Source of the DNA: Methyloceanibacter sp. wino2 | GTDB lineage: Bacteria > Pseudomonadota > Alphaproteobacteria > Rhizobiales > Methyloligellaceae | Assembly (NCBI RefSeq): GCF_003071365.1 | Contig: NZ_CP028960.1 | Location: 1,488,001 to 1,552,000 of the forward strand | Direction: 5' to 3' | Length of the DNA: 64,000 nt | In this document: positions 63,921 through 64,000 of the stretch, piece after piece | Layout: every line of letters starts with the position of its first letter | How positions within the stretch are numbered: position 1 is the stretch's first letter | Notes under the pieces: generated by a model | What the model was told of the DNA's origin: nothing | Database searches by the model: none | The model's input: only the letters and a program-made list of their open reading frames with translations | Made by a program: the position numbers and the translations under genes

Positions 63921-64000
63921 CTAAGCGGGCTTTGTGACGCGGCGGAGCGTGAGGTTGAACCGCCCGCCCTCGTCCAGGAGATCGCTCGTCCCGGGCAGCA
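63921..64000 (-). CDS. AlkB-like dioxygenase, C-terminal end only
   Basis: The last 25 residues of a minus-strand gene that continues past the right edge. The visible end (DEGGRFNLTLRRVTKPA) matches the closing strand of 2-oxoglutarate/Fe(II) dioxygenases of the AlkB family (R-x-NLTxRRV), which repair alkylated DNA. Too short for certainty. Confidence 0.55.
   Translation of the reverse strand, partial: LPGTSDLLDEGGRFNLTLRRVTKPA

Overview
This 64 kb window is GC-rich chromosomal DNA from an alphaproteobacterium, most likely order Hyphomicrobiales (rhizobia-related, possibly a Hyphomicrobiaceae or Methyloligellaceae-like lineage; the family is a guess). The assignment rests on gene order (mutS-glnD-murJ-trpS; nfu-tsaB-rimI-fur/mur-plsC; rph-rdgB-hemW and rsmI-yraN-gshB-comM), on protein types typical of the group (MbfA-like iron protein, OlsB ornithine-lipid acyltransferase), on an Irr-type iron box, and on a CtrA-type box.

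Layout. 0-10 kb: envelope and membrane proteins (SH3/Sel1 protein, HdeD, an ACS-family MFS carrier, an AI-2E/PerM protein with an extra C-terminal domain), a periplasmic Ntn amidase, a cytochrome c, and a carbonic anhydrase + VIT/ferritin-like iron protein pair. 10-13 kb: a divergent peptidoglycan pair (L,D-transpeptidase and MepA), DUF2237 and a universal stress protein. 13-18 kb: nfu, a RutE-like nitroreductase, tsaB, rimI, fur/mur, a small secreted protein, plsC. 19-25 kb: fosmidomycin-resistance-type MFS, DUF3617, PPK2, MFS, GST, cupin. 25-33 kb: a 1079-residue acyl-AMP ligase/ACP/thioester reductase fusion, soluble transhydrogenase, MarC, RhlE helicase, GlpE-like rhodanese. 33-37 kb: AraC regulator/SDR pair, tRNA-Ser(GGA), msrA. 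37-47 kb: trpS, a CoA ester lyase, murJ, glnD, mutS and an unknown gene. 47-64 kb: rph, rdgB, hemW, rsmI, yraN, gshB, a disrupted comM, a hybrid histidine kinase, olsB, hrcA, grpE, and the end of an AlkB-like gene.

The outstanding feature is an approximately 4.0 kb integrative element (about 53518-57520) inserted in comM (YifB family AAA+ helicase) just before the Walker A motif. It carries a large serine recombinase, a ParB-like protein whose start overlaps the recombinase stop, and an opposed pair of overlapping genes (unknown small protein + XRE-type regulator) behind a perfect 15-bp palindrome. It also holds an AT-rich repeat-containing intergenic region. Its coding sequence is visibly more AT-rich than the flanks. 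Joining the flanks at the shared ATG restores an uninterrupted ComM frame of 511 residues. The element also places a ribosome binding site and an in-frame ATG ahead of the ComM ATPase half.

Other notable points: an apparent AUU start codon for rph, the fused fatty-acyl reductase-like enzyme, an Irr-type palindrome in front of nfu, and a CtrA-type site in front of a small secreted protein. No rRNA, CRISPR array, insertion sequence or prophage was seen. Many long open frames lie antisense to the genes listed here; they are by-products of high GC and are omitted.
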